Source: Flavobacterium panacis
Lineage (GTDB): Bacteria > Bacteroidota > Bacteroidia > Flavobacteriales > Flavobacteriaceae
Assembly: GCF_024649945.1 (NCBI RefSeq)
Contig: NZ_JANKMS010000016.1
Span: 17,271 to 81,270, forward strand
Direction: 5' to 3'
DNA: 64,000 nt
The stretch's first letter is position 1. The number at the start of each line of letters is the position of its first letter. Under the pieces are notes generated by a model. The model was given only the letters and a program-made list of their open reading frames with translations. It was not told where the DNA came from and ran no database searches. This document shows positions 45,820-53,702 of the stretch, one piece after another. The translations under genes and the position numbers were made by a program.

Positions 45820-45846
45820 GCCCGTTTCCGTTGCACCGGAGGCGGG
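45820..45846 (-). other. Intercistronic hairpin between fecR and susC
   Basis: Inverted repeat cccgtttccg/cggaggcggg-type arms around a 6-nt loop, with two internal mismatches and unusually high GC for this region. On the minus transcript it is not followed by a clear U run, so it is more likely an attenuator or processing site than a full terminator. On the plus strand a T run does follow. Confidence 0.5.
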
Positions 45847-45869
45847 TTTTGTTTTTTTGCTCTTTTTTT

Positions 45870-46799
45870 TTATGGTGTCTTTTTTCTTATAGTAATCTGC
45901 TTTTTAGTGGTGTAATTTATTTTTAGTTGTTTCAAATAGGCGATACTTTCGAGAACATTTTCCAATTTCTCATCTTTAAATTTTCCTGAAATTGTAAGAT
46001 CATTCAATTCCTGATCTTCAATAGTAATATCAACGTTATACCAGTTTTCGATGATTTTAACCGTTTCAGAAAGTTTGGTGTTTTTAAGAATAATGGTGTT
46101 GCTGATCCACGCGATTTTATCATCACTGTTTTCTGTAGAAATCTCTAAATTTGAGTTTTTGATTAAATCAGCTTGTTGGTTTTTAGTGATTTGGACTTTC
46201 TTTCCAGTTGGCGAAGTCACTTCTACTTTTCCAGTAATTACACTGACTTTGGTGTCATGATGATTATAAGAATTGATATCGAATGAAGTTCCTAAAACCC
46301 TCACTTTTACATCGTGGGTTTGTACAATGAAAGGTCGTTTGACATCTCTGAAAACTTTAAAATAAGCTTGCCCAACAAGTTCAATATTTCTGGTGGATTC
46401 AAATTTTTCAGGATAAGTAATACTACTATTAGAGTTCAAAACAATGACACTACCATCTTCAAGAAAAATTTCTTTCTTTTCTCCTTTAGCTGTAATCTGC
46501 GTAATTTCTTTTGGTTTAAATGCAAATTTGGCTGCGGTAAATGCAATTGTTAGACCAGTCACTAAAACAGCTGCAATTTTTAATGCTTTTCGTACTGAAT
46601 ATTTTTTTGGCTTAACTTCTAATTCTAAAAGTATCTTATTTAGAATTGCATCACCTTTTTCATCAGAGATTTGATTTTCTATACCTGATGACTGAATCTG
46701 CATCTTATCAAAAAATGCTTCTACAGCTATTTTTTCTTGAGGTGTACAGTTACCTTCTTCGTATTTTTTTGCCAGAAGCAAAAAGTTTTCTTTTTTCAA
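45870..46799 (-). CDS. FecR family anti-sigma factor
   Basis: 309 residues. The N-terminal cytoplasmic part (about 1-70) contacts the sigma factor. A single membrane segment about 71-89 (ALKIAAVLVTGLTIAFTAA) is followed by the periplasmic FecR domain (about 95-200: AKGEKKEIFLEDGSVIVLNSNSSI, RNIELVGQAYFKV, VLGTSFDINSY) and a C-terminal STN-like domain (about 235-305) that meets the transporter STN. It lies between its sigma gene (90 nt) and the STN-type susC (92 nt), the usual order. Confidence 0.95.
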   Translation of the reverse strand: MKKENFLLLAKKYEEGNCTPQEKIAVEAFFDKMQIQSSGIENQISDEKGDAILNKILLELEVKPKKYSVRKALKIAAVLVTGLTIAFTAAKFAFKPKEITQITAKGEKKEIFLEDGSVIVLNSNSSITYPEKFESTRNIELVGQAYFKVFRDVKRPFIVQTHDVKVRVLGTSFDINSYNHHDTKVSVITGKVEVTSPTGKKVQITKNQQADLIKNSNLEISTENSDDKIAWISNTIILKNTKLSETVKIIENWYNVDITIEDQELNDLTISGKFKDEKLENVLESIAYLKQLKINYTTKKQITIRKKTP

Positions 46800-46889
46800 A
46801 ATAATATGCTTTTATAAACAAGTCACATATTTTGATTCAAACAAGTAGTCGAAAATGCAGGCTTAACGTTTTCTTAAAACGGGTGTTTT

Positions 46890-47477
46890 TTAATTAACAT
46901 AAAGGAACGCCGCCCAGTAAAAAAGAAGATAATTATAGGAAGTAGAATTCAAACGAAGCTGCTTAAGTGCATTGCTGATATGTTTTTCTACGGTATGAAT
47001 AGACAGATTTAATTTTGCCGCAATTTCAGCATTCGTAAAATGCTCAATTCTACTCAACAAAAAGACTTCACGGCATTTGGGAGTCAATTTGTTAATCTGA
47101 TCGTTGATATTTCTCTCGAAATCAACATATTCTAAGTCATTTATTGTGAAACCAGGATCGGGAATAGAATCTAAAACTTCAATATGTTGCTGATCAAATT
47201 TTAAGTTTCTAATCTGATTGGCAATTTTATATTTGACAGCTCTAAAAAGATAAGCTTCAAGATTTAAAATCACTGTGTTTGAAGCATTTTTCCAGAGACT
47301 TATAAAAATTTCCTGAACGATGTCTTCGCAAATTGCTTCATCTTTATAAATCTTAAAAGCGTAGGTATAAAGCTTTTTCCAATAACGGTTAAAAATAATT
47401 GAAAACGCAGCATCATTTCCTTCAAAAATTAATTTCTGAAGTTCATCGTCTGTCATTTTCAAAAGATTTCTTTCCAT
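46890..47477 (-). CDS. ECF-family RNA polymerase sigma factor
   Basis: 195 residues. Region 2 (about 20-85, with AICEDIVQEIFISLWKN) and region 4 (about 130-180, with LTPKCREVFLLSRIEHFTNAEIA and LNLSIHTVEKHISNALKQLR) are intact. It belongs to the Bacteroidota ECF group that controls one neighbouring SusCD system through FecR. It starts the six-gene operon sigma, fecR, susC, susD, metallophosphoesterase, GDPD. A strong promoter of its own was not obvious in the 116 nt upstream. Confidence 0.95.
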   Translation of the reverse strand: MERNLLKMTDDELQKLIFEGNDAAFSIIFNRYWKKLYTYAFKIYKDEAICEDIVQEIFISLWKNASNTVILNLEAYLFRAVKYKIANQIRNLKFDQQHIEVLDSIPDPGFTINDLEYVDFERNINDQINKLTPKCREVFLLSRIEHFTNAEIAAKLNLSIHTVEKHISNALKQLRLNSTSYNYLLFYWAAFLYVN

Positions 47478-47593
47478 GTGAGATAAAAAAGCAAATGAAA
47501 AACAACAGACAAAAAATACCTAAAAAGTTAATTTATCTTTGTGTTAAATTAATGGAATACTTTTTAGAAGAAGAAAAGTTGTAATAAATAATA

Positions 47594-48049
47594 TTAATTA
47601 ATTGGAAGCACGAGTCCAACCTTTTCGGCTCCCATTACCACAACTGTTCTGAAACGTTTTATATTCTTATTAGAAAAAAACAATTCGCGAGTCAGTTTTT
47701 CGTATTCCGACATAGAGGTTACTGCGATAATTAGAATAAAATCAGATTCACCAGTTACATAATAACATTGCTGTACTGCAGAACATGACACAAATGATTT
47801 TCGGCTTTCATCAATAAATTCTATCTTCTCACTTTCCAGAAAAATTTCGACCATTAAAGTAACTATACTTGTCAATGAGTCACGATCAATTACAGAAATA
47901 TCAGATTTGATAATTCCTTTCTCTCTCATTTTTTTAATTCGTCTTTGTACAGCCGCAGCCGATAAGCCGATTTTTTCTCCAATATCACGCTGAGACATCA
48001 AATTATTCTCTTGTAGAAACTCTAAAATTATCTTATCAAATTTATCCAT
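47594..48049 (-). CDS. Lrp/AsnC family transcriptional regulator
   Basis: 151 residues from the ATG at 48049 (MDKFDKIILEFLQENN); the frame could extend three codons to a TTG, which is not needed. The N-terminal helix-turn-helix (about 18-45, SQRDIGEKIGLSAAAVQRRIKKM) is followed by the ligand-binding RAM domain (about 65-145, with YYVTGESDFILII). It is divergent from a DMT-family transporter 87 nt away, an arrangement typical of Lrp-controlled amino-acid exporters. Nothing shows which amino acid is sensed. Confidence 0.93.
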   Translation of the reverse strand: MDKFDKIILEFLQENNLMSQRDIGEKIGLSAAAVQRRIKKMREKGIIKSDISVIDRDSLTSIVTLMVEIFLESEKIEFIDESRKSFVSCSAVQQCYYVTGESDFILIIAVTSMSEYEKLTRELFFSNKNIKRFRTVVVMGAEKVGLVLPIN

Positions 48050-48056
48050 ACGAAAC

Positions 48057-48115
48057 AAAATTGCATTTTACTACCTCTTTTTAATGAAAAAGCAACCTCA
48101 AAAGTATGCAATTTT
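48057..48115. promoter_or_regulatory. 10-bp inverted repeat between lrp and the DMT transporter
   Basis: Arms aaaattgcat (48057-48066) and atgcaatttt (48106-48115) are perfect inverted repeats separated by 39 bp. On each strand the arm reads GCAATTTTG in the direction of the flanking gene, close to a -7 element. It may therefore be a pair of symmetric divergent promoters, an Lrp operator, or both. Confidence 0.55.
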
Positions 48116-48136
48116 GCGGTCTAATTTTTTACATCT

Positions 48137-49030
48137 ATGAAAAACAATAATTTGAAAGGTTTTATTCTGGCTATCATCGCAGCTGTTTTATGGGGATTTT
48201 CGGGAACATTTGGTCAGTTTCTATTTCAAAATCGAGGTATTAATGTGGAATGGCTGATTACTGTGAGAATGTTAGTTTCTGGAATACTCTTACTAGCTTA
48301 CGGAAAATACCAGGAAAAACAGAATGTTCTTCAAATCTGGAATAACAGAAAAGATAGTATTCAACTCCTTATTTTCAGTATTGCTGGAATGCTTGCCGTT
48401 CAATATACTTATTTTGCAGCCATTAAACACTCCAACGCTCCTACCGCTACCGTTTTACAATTCTGTGGACCAATAATCATTGTTTTATACTTAAGTATTA
48501 AAAACCGAAAGCTTCCTCAAAAAAAGGAATTATTGGCCATTATTCTTGCTGTAGCTGGAACTTTTTTACTCGTGACACATGGCAATTTTAGTACTTTGGC
48601 AATTTCTGTAACAGCACTATTATTTGGATTAAGTTCAGCAGTTGCTTTAGCAGTTTACACCTTACAACCTGCAAAATTATTAAATAAATATAATGCATCA
48701 ATTGTAATTGGATGGGCAATGCTTTGCGGTTCAATAGTATTTAGTTTTGTAAAAGCACCATGGTCGATTGATGGTTATTGGGATTTGAAAACATATTTCT
48801 TTATTGCAGTCATTATAATCTTTGGAACTTTAATAGCGTTTACTTTTTATCTTCATTCTGTTAAAATCATTGGTGGTCAAAAAGCCAGTCTTTTAGCGTC
48901 AGCTGAACCATTAGCAGCCACTTTACTCGCTGTTTTATGGTTGAACACCACTTTTTCTACTATTGACTGGATCGGAAGTATTTTTATTATTTCTACCGTC
49001 TTTTTGCTAAGCAAAAACAAAGAAGAGTAG
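48137..49030 (+). CDS. EamA/DMT superfamily transporter
   Basis: 297 residues forming two five-helix EamA repeats. The first helix is FILAIIAAVLWGFSGTFGQFLF. The second-repeat signature is AISVTALLFGLSSAVALAVYTLQPAKLL, and the last helix pair ends about residue 290. EamA proteins export amino acids or other metabolites across the inner membrane. The divergent Lrp regulator supports amino-acid or related export (inference). Convergent with the PRC-barrel gene across a shared terminator. Confidence 0.9.
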   Translation: MKNNNLKGFILAIIAAVLWGFSGTFGQFLFQNRGINVEWLITVRMLVSGILLLAYGKYQEKQNVLQIWNNRKDSIQLLIFSIAGMLAVQYTYFAAIKHSNAPTATVLQFCGPIIIVLYLSIKNRKLPQKKELLAIILAVAGTFLLVTHGNFSTLAISVTALLFGLSSAVALAVYTLQPAKLLNKYNASIVIGWAMLCGSIVFSFVKAPWSIDGYWDLKTYFFIAVIIIFGTLIAFTFYLHSVKIIGGQKASLLASAEPLAATLLAVLWLNTTFSTIDWIGSIFIISTVFLLSKNKEE

Positions 49031-49058
49031 CTTATTTCTCAATGTTTGTTGAAAATAA

Positions 49059-49093
49059 AAAAGATCAGATATTCTAAAAACATCTGATCTTTT
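49059..49093. terminator. Bidirectional terminator between convergent genes
   Basis: Perfect 12-bp arms aaaagatcagat/atctgatctttt with an 11-nt loop, usable from both the DMT transporter and the PRC-barrel gene. Confidence 0.85.
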
Positions 49094-49138
49094 ATTGTTA
49101 ATCTTTAGTGAGTTCTTCAATTCAAAAAAGTAAAATTC

Positions 49139-49663
49139 TTATCGGTCATCAAATTCTCTACGATTGTAAAAAGCATCGTCATCACTTTCTGAACCAGGTC
49201 GGAATTCTTCATCAGGATAATAAGATCTCAGTACTGCTCTTTCATAATTTCGATCGAAATGCTGTTCGGTGTTAAATCTTCCTGTTCTTCTAAAGGTATC
49301 ATATCCAATAGAATTAGCTTGAACAATCTTGGTGTCTTTATTAATAGTAACTGATCCTATTGGTACTATGAGATGACTGTCTCCATCTCTGTACATAAAT
49401 TCTCTTCCGTTTTCATTGGCTAATGTATTATGCAATTCATTGCGGCTTTCTTCAATTAATGCTTTATCCACATTTACATCCAAATAAACTACACGTTGCA
49501 TGTCTTTGTTTACCCATAAATTATCTACTTTTCCAATAGTTCGATTATCAGCATCCACTATTTTCCATCCTCTAACATCAGAATAGTTCGAAGCTACCTT
49601 ATAATCTGAAAGTTCATCAAGTTTATATAAATTTCTGTCTTTATTTTCCATCTTTCTTTTCAT
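49139..49663 (-). CDS. PRC-barrel domain protein
   Basis: 174 residues from the first ATG; ATG at 49651 (MENKDRNLYKLDEL) is an equally good start and loses only MKRK. The N-terminal half holds the PRC-barrel (about 14-110: VRGWKIVDADNRTIGKVDNLWVNKD, VVYLDVNVDK, IVPIGSVTI). The C-terminal 60 residues are charged and probably disordered, ending in an Asp/Arg-rich tail. PRC-barrel proteins in this setting are usually stress- or envelope-associated; no enzymatic role is known. The gene upstream on the same strand encodes a tiny membrane protein. Confidence 0.85.
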   Translation of the reverse strand: MKRKMENKDRNLYKLDELSDYKVASNYSDVRGWKIVDADNRTIGKVDNLWVNKDMQRVVYLDVNVDKALIEESRNELHNTLANENGREFMYRDGDSHLIVPIGSVTINKDTKIVQANSIGYDTFRRTGRFNTEQHFDRNYERAVLRSYYPDEEFRPGSESDDDAFYNRREFDDR

Positions 49664-49696
49664 TTAATACATTATATTTTCTGTTTGAGTCGACAC

Positions 49697-49864
49697 TTAA
49701 TTTGCTGTGCTATCAATTGGCACAGCATTTTCGACTTCAATAGTACTCTGAGTTTGGGTCTGATCATCTCTCAGAAAAAAATAGTATACAAATGCTCCAA
49801 TTAGCAATATTGCTACAATCCATGGCCAAATTGGCCTTTTCTTTTCTATTTTAATTTCTGCCAT
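49697..49864 (-). CDS. 55-residue single-pass membrane protein
   Basis: A short frame from ATG at 49864 to TAA at 49697. The N-terminus is basic (MAEIKIEKKRP), residues 12-29 form one membrane helix (IWPWIVAILLIGAFVYYF), and the tail is acidic and Ser/Thr-rich (DDQTQTQSTIEVENAV). The clean positive-inside layout makes it a credible gene. It lies 33 nt before the PRC-barrel start on the same strand, so the two are probably co-transcribed. Function unknown. Confidence 0.75.
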   Translation of the reverse strand: MAEIKIEKKRPIWPWIVAILLIGAFVYYFFLRDDQTQTQSTIEVENAVPIDSTAN

Positions 49865-50105
49865 AACTTTATATTTTATGTGATTATTTTAACTTTATTA
49901 TAAAGTTACAAAGCAAAATCAACTGTAAAGTATTTAATTTCAGTCAGATGTTATACAATTCACAGCAGACTAAAGAAAATTTGAAAGGATATAAAACGGT
50001 TCTAGCAATAAAAAAGGGATATTTGTAAATTCAATTCAAAAAAAATAAAGCTAGTAGCTCTATTATTACTTTTCGAGAAAAGTCGATCCCAAACAAACCA
50101 TTTTT

Positions 50106-50678
50106 ATGGATGAACTTATAAATAAAATGAATTCGTACCATTATCTGTCACCAGATACTGTGGAGGCTTTACGCAATATTTGTTTTACAAAGATTTTTAA
50201 AAAGAATGATATCCTATTAAGAGCTGGTGATACTGCTCGTTATTACTACTTTGTGAAATCAGGATTACTTGGTTATTACAGCGCAGATGAAAATGGAACG
50301 GCTATTTATAAATTATTCTTTGAAGAAAACAGCTTTTGTGCCTCTACATCTTCTCTTATAGAAGAAACGCCAAGCTCTTTTTCAATTGATGCTTTAGAAG
50401 ATTCCGAAATTATTCTTTATCCATCAGATAAATTTAGAAAACTAATTACAGTACATCATGATTTGGCTTTATTTCACATTGCTTATCTGGAGAAGAATTG
50501 GGTTGTAAAAAAAGAGCCTTTAGAAATTATTTTAAAATCAGAATCGGCGAAACAACGTTATTTAACATTGCTTGAAAATTCAAAACTTGTCAAACGTCTC
50601 AAACAGCATCAAATTGCCTCTTATTTAGGTATTACTCCTACACAGTTAAGCCGAATACGTAAAGAATTAAATCTTTAA
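50106..50678 (+). CDS. Crp/Fnr family transcriptional regulator
   Basis: 190 residues. A cyclic-nucleotide-binding-like beta-roll (about 20-120, with LRAGDTARYYYFVKSGLLGYY) is followed by a short C-terminal helix-turn-helix (about 160-190, LKQHQIASYLGITPTQLSRIRKEL). The Arg/Glu phosphate-binding cassette of true cAMP receptors is not obvious, so the ligand is unknown. This group is common and mostly uncharacterised in Bacteroidota. The next gene on the same strand, a secreted esterase 73 nt away, is a possible target. Confidence 0.9.
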   Translation: MDELINKMNSYHYLSPDTVEALRNICFTKIFKKNDILLRAGDTARYYYFVKSGLLGYYSADENGTAIYKLFFEENSFCASTSSLIEETPSSFSIDALEDSEIILYPSDKFRKLITVHHDLALFHIAYLEKNWVVKKEPLEIILKSESAKQRYLTLLENSKLVKRLKQHQIASYLGITPTQLSRIRKELNL

Positions 50679-50751
50679 TTTCATCAACATTTGTAAACAC
50701 TTTTCAGGTTTTTACATCTCAATTTTGCATTAAAATTTTAAATTAATTGAG

Positions 50752-51561
50752 ATGAAAACAACTTATGCCTTCGTGCTAATCTTTTTATGGCTGTCTTGCT
50801 CTGCACAAAAAATAATTTCTCAGGATGTGTACAGTTCGAAAATGAACAAAAATGTAAAAACGATTATTGTTACCCCTGAAATCAAAAAAGGAAAACGTTA
50901 TAATTCGGTTTACATTCTTCATGGTTACAGTGGAAATCCAACAAGAACCTATCAAAAAGATATTCCTGATCTGGTAAAAAAATCTCAGCAATTTCAAACA
51001 ATTTATATATTGGTTGATGGAAATTTCAATAGCTGGTATGTCGATAGTCCTTTAAAAGCAGATTCGCAATACGCAACTTTTATTGGCAAAGAATTAGTAA
51101 CTTATATTGATTCCCATTATCCAACAATTCAAAACCGAAAAAACAGAGGTATTCTAGGCTGGAGCATGGGAGGATTTGGAGCTTTAAATATTGGTACTAA
51201 ATACAATGAAAATTTCTCTGTAATTGGTAGTACTTGCGGCGCTCTGGATTTTACTTACTTCGGAGAAAATTATAAGAATTATCAGGTTGAAGATGTTCTT
51301 GGAGCATTTGAAAAACTTCCCGCTGACTATTTAGTAGCCAACATTACTAATAGAATGAAAAGCCTAAACCAATCTTATATTTTGGATTGTGGAACGGAAG
51401 ACGAATTGATGATTGACCTGAATCGTAATTTTCACAAAATACTGACTGATAAAAAAATCAATCATTTTTATACTGAATCTCTAGGAAAACATGATACAGA
51501 ATATTGGAGCAAAGCTTTATCTAATCAATTGAGTATGTTTCAGAATTATTTCCAAAACTAA
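50752..51561 (+). CDS. Secreted esterase D/CE1-like alpha/beta hydrolase
   Basis: 269 residues, signal peptide at 1-18 (SCSAQ; the Cys at 16 is not in a good lipobox). Oxyanion-region motif YILHGYSG (about 63-70), nucleophile elbow GWSMGGFGAL (Ser about 141), Asp in DCGTED and His in GKHDTEYW. The family includes S-formylglutathione hydrolases, feruloyl esterases and mycolyltransferase-like enzymes; export argues for polysaccharide or xenobiotic ester hydrolysis. Not obviously tied to either SusCD locus. Confidence 0.85.
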   Translation: MKTTYAFVLIFLWLSCSAQKIISQDVYSSKMNKNVKTIIVTPEIKKGKRYNSVYILHGYSGNPTRTYQKDIPDLVKKSQQFQTIYILVDGNFNSWYVDSPLKADSQYATFIGKELVTYIDSHYPTIQNRKNRGILGWSMGGFGALNIGTKYNENFSVIGSTCGALDFTYFGENYKNYQVEDVLGAFEKLPADYLVANITNRMKSLNQSYILDCGTEDELMIDLNRNFHKILTDKKINHFYTESLGKHDTEYWSKALSNQLSMFQNYFQN

Positions 51562-51842
51562 AATTTATTATTACGGTGATTTCGTGGATTGATCTGCTTC
51601 GATTGAGATATTAAATTAACTTCAACAAATGTTAAATATGAGAAAAGTTCCCAGAAACTCTAATCATTTTGCTTATTTTTGTAAAAGACGCTACAGAAAA
51701 TTATTTTACAATTTTATTTTCAATTGCTAGAATAAAATTTTTCCAAGAGCTTTTTATAACTATTTTTAGGTGAACTGACCTTGAAAAATCTTTTCTAAAA
51801 GTGTCTGAAAAAATTATAATACCAATCATAAGCCCCAAGACT

Positions 51843-53132
51843 ATGAAAAAAATTACTTTACTGATCAGCTTACTACTTACAGTTGCCTGCGTAAACGCAC
51901 AGCAGGAAAAAGGAATTATCGGATATAATAACTGGCTGGACAACTGGACAGAATTCAAACCTCATAAATCTGAGTCTAAGGAACCAAATCAAATATTGGC
52001 TGGAAATATTGCTGAAAACACGAAACTGATGAAAAGAAATGTATATGTTCTTCAGGGAAATGTTTATGTAACTAATAATGCAGTTCTTACTATTGAACCG
52101 GGTACAGTAATCATTGGAGATGCTGCTACAAAAGGAACACTGGTTATTACAAAAGGAGCTCAAATTATGGCTGAAGGCCAAGTAACAGACCCTATTGTAT
52201 TTACTTCAAACAACAGTATGAAAAAAGCTGGTGACTGGGGAGGCTTAGTAATTCTTGGAGATGCTCCTATTAATAAATTTGGTAACGCGGGTTCTTACAA
52301 TATGGATCTTGATCCTTCTCTTACAGTTTATGGAGGAGAAAATCAAGCAGGAAATTCAGGAATTTTAAGATATGTAAGAATTGAATTTGCTGGAAAAAAA
52401 ATAAAAGGAGGAGACAACTTTAACGGATTGACCGTTGCGGGAGCAGGAAACAAAACCGTATTAGAAAACATCATGGTAAGTTATTCTGGTGGTAATTCGT
52501 TTGCCTTTTATGGAGGTGATGTAAATGCTTCTCAGTTAGTTTCATACAAATCAATCAATGATGATTTCAAACTGACTCAAGGAATACAAGCTCGTTTATT
52601 TAACTCTCTTGCTGTGAGATCTTCTTATTTATCTAGTAATAAAGATGGTTCAAGATGTTTGGAGATTAGAGCATACGAAAAGAAAAATGAAACTGACTTT
52701 ACCAAAAAATCTACTTTTGTTTCTGCTTCAAACATTACGATGTTAAATGACAGTGAAAACATTAAAAACGACATTCAAAAAGGCTTGGTAAAAGAAGCTG
52801 TTTATGTTGCAGAAAGTGCATCTTTGGAATTAAAAAGAAGTGTAGTTTCAGGTTTTAATCCAGCGGTTTTATTAGACAGCAACACTGAAATCAATGGTGA
52901 CAACCTTAAGAAAATCAAATTTGAGGAAATGTTCTTCAATCAATGTTCAGGTAATATTTTCACCGAAAACAAAACTGACAATGCAGACCTAGAAAACTGG
53001 TACGGAAATAGTATTTTCTCTAACGTTTATTCGCATACCGATAACAAAGAAACATTTGTTGACATATACAATGCAAGAAGACCTGATTTCAGACTTCAAT
53101 TAGGAAAAATTACTGCATCAAGCGGTAAATAA
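51843..53132 (+). CDS. Exported right-handed beta-helix-like protein of unknown function
   Basis: Start placed at 51843 (MKKITLLISL), giving 429 residues with a signal peptide at 1-20 (VNAQ); an in-frame GTG at 51801 would add 14 residues with no signal character. The body has repeated short strands as in parallel beta-helices: AVLTIEPGTVIIGDAATKG, AGDWGGLVILGDAPINK, ILRYVRIEFAGKKIKGGD and LENIMVSYSGGNSFAFYGGD. Bacteroidota have many such proteins next to lipoprotein or receptor genes; no catalytic site is evident. It stands alone upstream of a strong terminator. Confidence 0.8.
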   Translation: MKKITLLISLLLTVACVNAQQEKGIIGYNNWLDNWTEFKPHKSESKEPNQILAGNIAENTKLMKRNVYVLQGNVYVTNNAVLTIEPGTVIIGDAATKGTLVITKGAQIMAEGQVTDPIVFTSNNSMKKAGDWGGLVILGDAPINKFGNAGSYNMDLDPSLTVYGGENQAGNSGILRYVRIEFAGKKIKGGDNFNGLTVAGAGNKTVLENIMVSYSGGNSFAFYGGDVNASQLVSYKSINDDFKLTQGIQARLFNSLAVRSSYLSSNKDGSRCLEIRAYEKKNETDFTKKSTFVSASNITMLNDSENIKNDIQKGLVKEAVYVAESASLELKRSVVSGFNPAVLLDSNTEINGDNLKKIKFEEMFFNQCSGNIFTENKTDNADLENWYGNSIFSNVYSHTDNKETFVDIYNARRPDFRLQLGKITASSGK

Positions 53133-53154
53133 GCTAAAACAACAAACACATAAA

Positions 53155-53190
53155 AAAAGGAAACAGTGAAATTTATCTCTGTTTCCTTTT
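53155..53190. terminator. Bidirectional terminator
   Basis: Arms aaaaggaaacag/ctgtttcctttt around a 12-nt loop, followed by a long T run on the plus strand and by an A run on the other side. It serves the beta-helix gene and the convergent HxlR gene. Confidence 0.85.
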
Positions 53191-53250
53191 TTTTATTTTA
53201 GAAAAAATAGCACTGATCGCTTATTTCTTAGAATTCTAAAAATCTAAAGA

Positions 53251-53601
53251 TTACTTTCCAAAAAGTACTTTTCTATGATTGGTTCCCCACTCATGAAGTT
53301 CTTTCATTATACCTGTTAGACTTTCTCCATAAGCAGTTAAGGAATACTCGATCAAAACTGGATAAGTATCCAAAACTGTTCTTTTAATTAACTTGTTTTG
53401 TTCGAGTTCTTTCAACTCTTTTGCGAGAACTTTTGGCGAAATATTAAAAACAGTATTCTGAATTTCATTAAAACGCTTATTTCCCAGCATTAGAGATACT
53501 ATTATTAAAAGTTTCCATTTACCATTTAAAACATCCAAAGCATCACGTATAGGAAGCATTTGTTTCTTACATTCACCAAAAGCATTGTCGTTTTCTTTCA
53601 T
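53251..53601 (-). CDS. HxlR family transcriptional regulator
   Basis: 116 residues with the HxlR winged helix: MLPIRDALDVLNGKWKLLIIVSLM (about 15-38), GNKRFNEIQNTVFNISPKVLAKELKELEQNKLIKR. A single N-terminal Cys11 in FGECKKQ is the position used as a redox or electrophile sensor in several family members such as YodB (established for those proteins, inference here). It is divergent from an NmrA/QorB-like reductase gene, the same arrangement as ytfH-qorB in E. coli. Confidence 0.93.
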   Translation of the reverse strand: MKENDNAFGECKKQMLPIRDALDVLNGKWKLLIIVSLMLGNKRFNEIQNTVFNISPKVLAKELKELEQNKLIKRTVLDTYPVLIEYSLTAYGESLTGIMKELHEWGTNHRKVLFGK

Positions 53602-53618
53602 CTGTTTAAATCGATTTC

Positions 53619-53653
53619 ACTTTCCAAAAGGAAAGTACTTTCTTTTGGAAAGC
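53619..53653. promoter_or_regulatory. Tandem palindromic HxlR operators
   Basis: A perfect 18-bp palindrome actttcc-aaaa-ggaaagt (53619-53636) is followed directly by actttc-tttt-ggaaag (53637-53652). The pair covers the spacer between the divergent starts and overlaps the -33 region of the reductase promoter, as expected for repression by the adjacent HxlR protein. Confidence 0.75.
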
Positions 53654-53662
53654 AAAGTTATA

Positions 53663-53670
53663 TAAATTTG
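53663..53670 (+). promoter_or_regulatory. -7 promoter element of the NmrA-type reductase gene
   Basis: TAAATTTG, a perfect TAnnTTTG, 32 nt before the start codon and just downstream of the palindromic operators. Confidence 0.75.
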
Positions 53671-53702
53671 GCTATACGTTAATCTATTTAAATAAAACAA
53701 AT

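Noticed and set aside
47399..47584. 61-residue plus-strand frame over the start of the ECF sigma gene
   Set aside because: It overlaps the sigma gene in antisense, and has no recognisable features or promoter.
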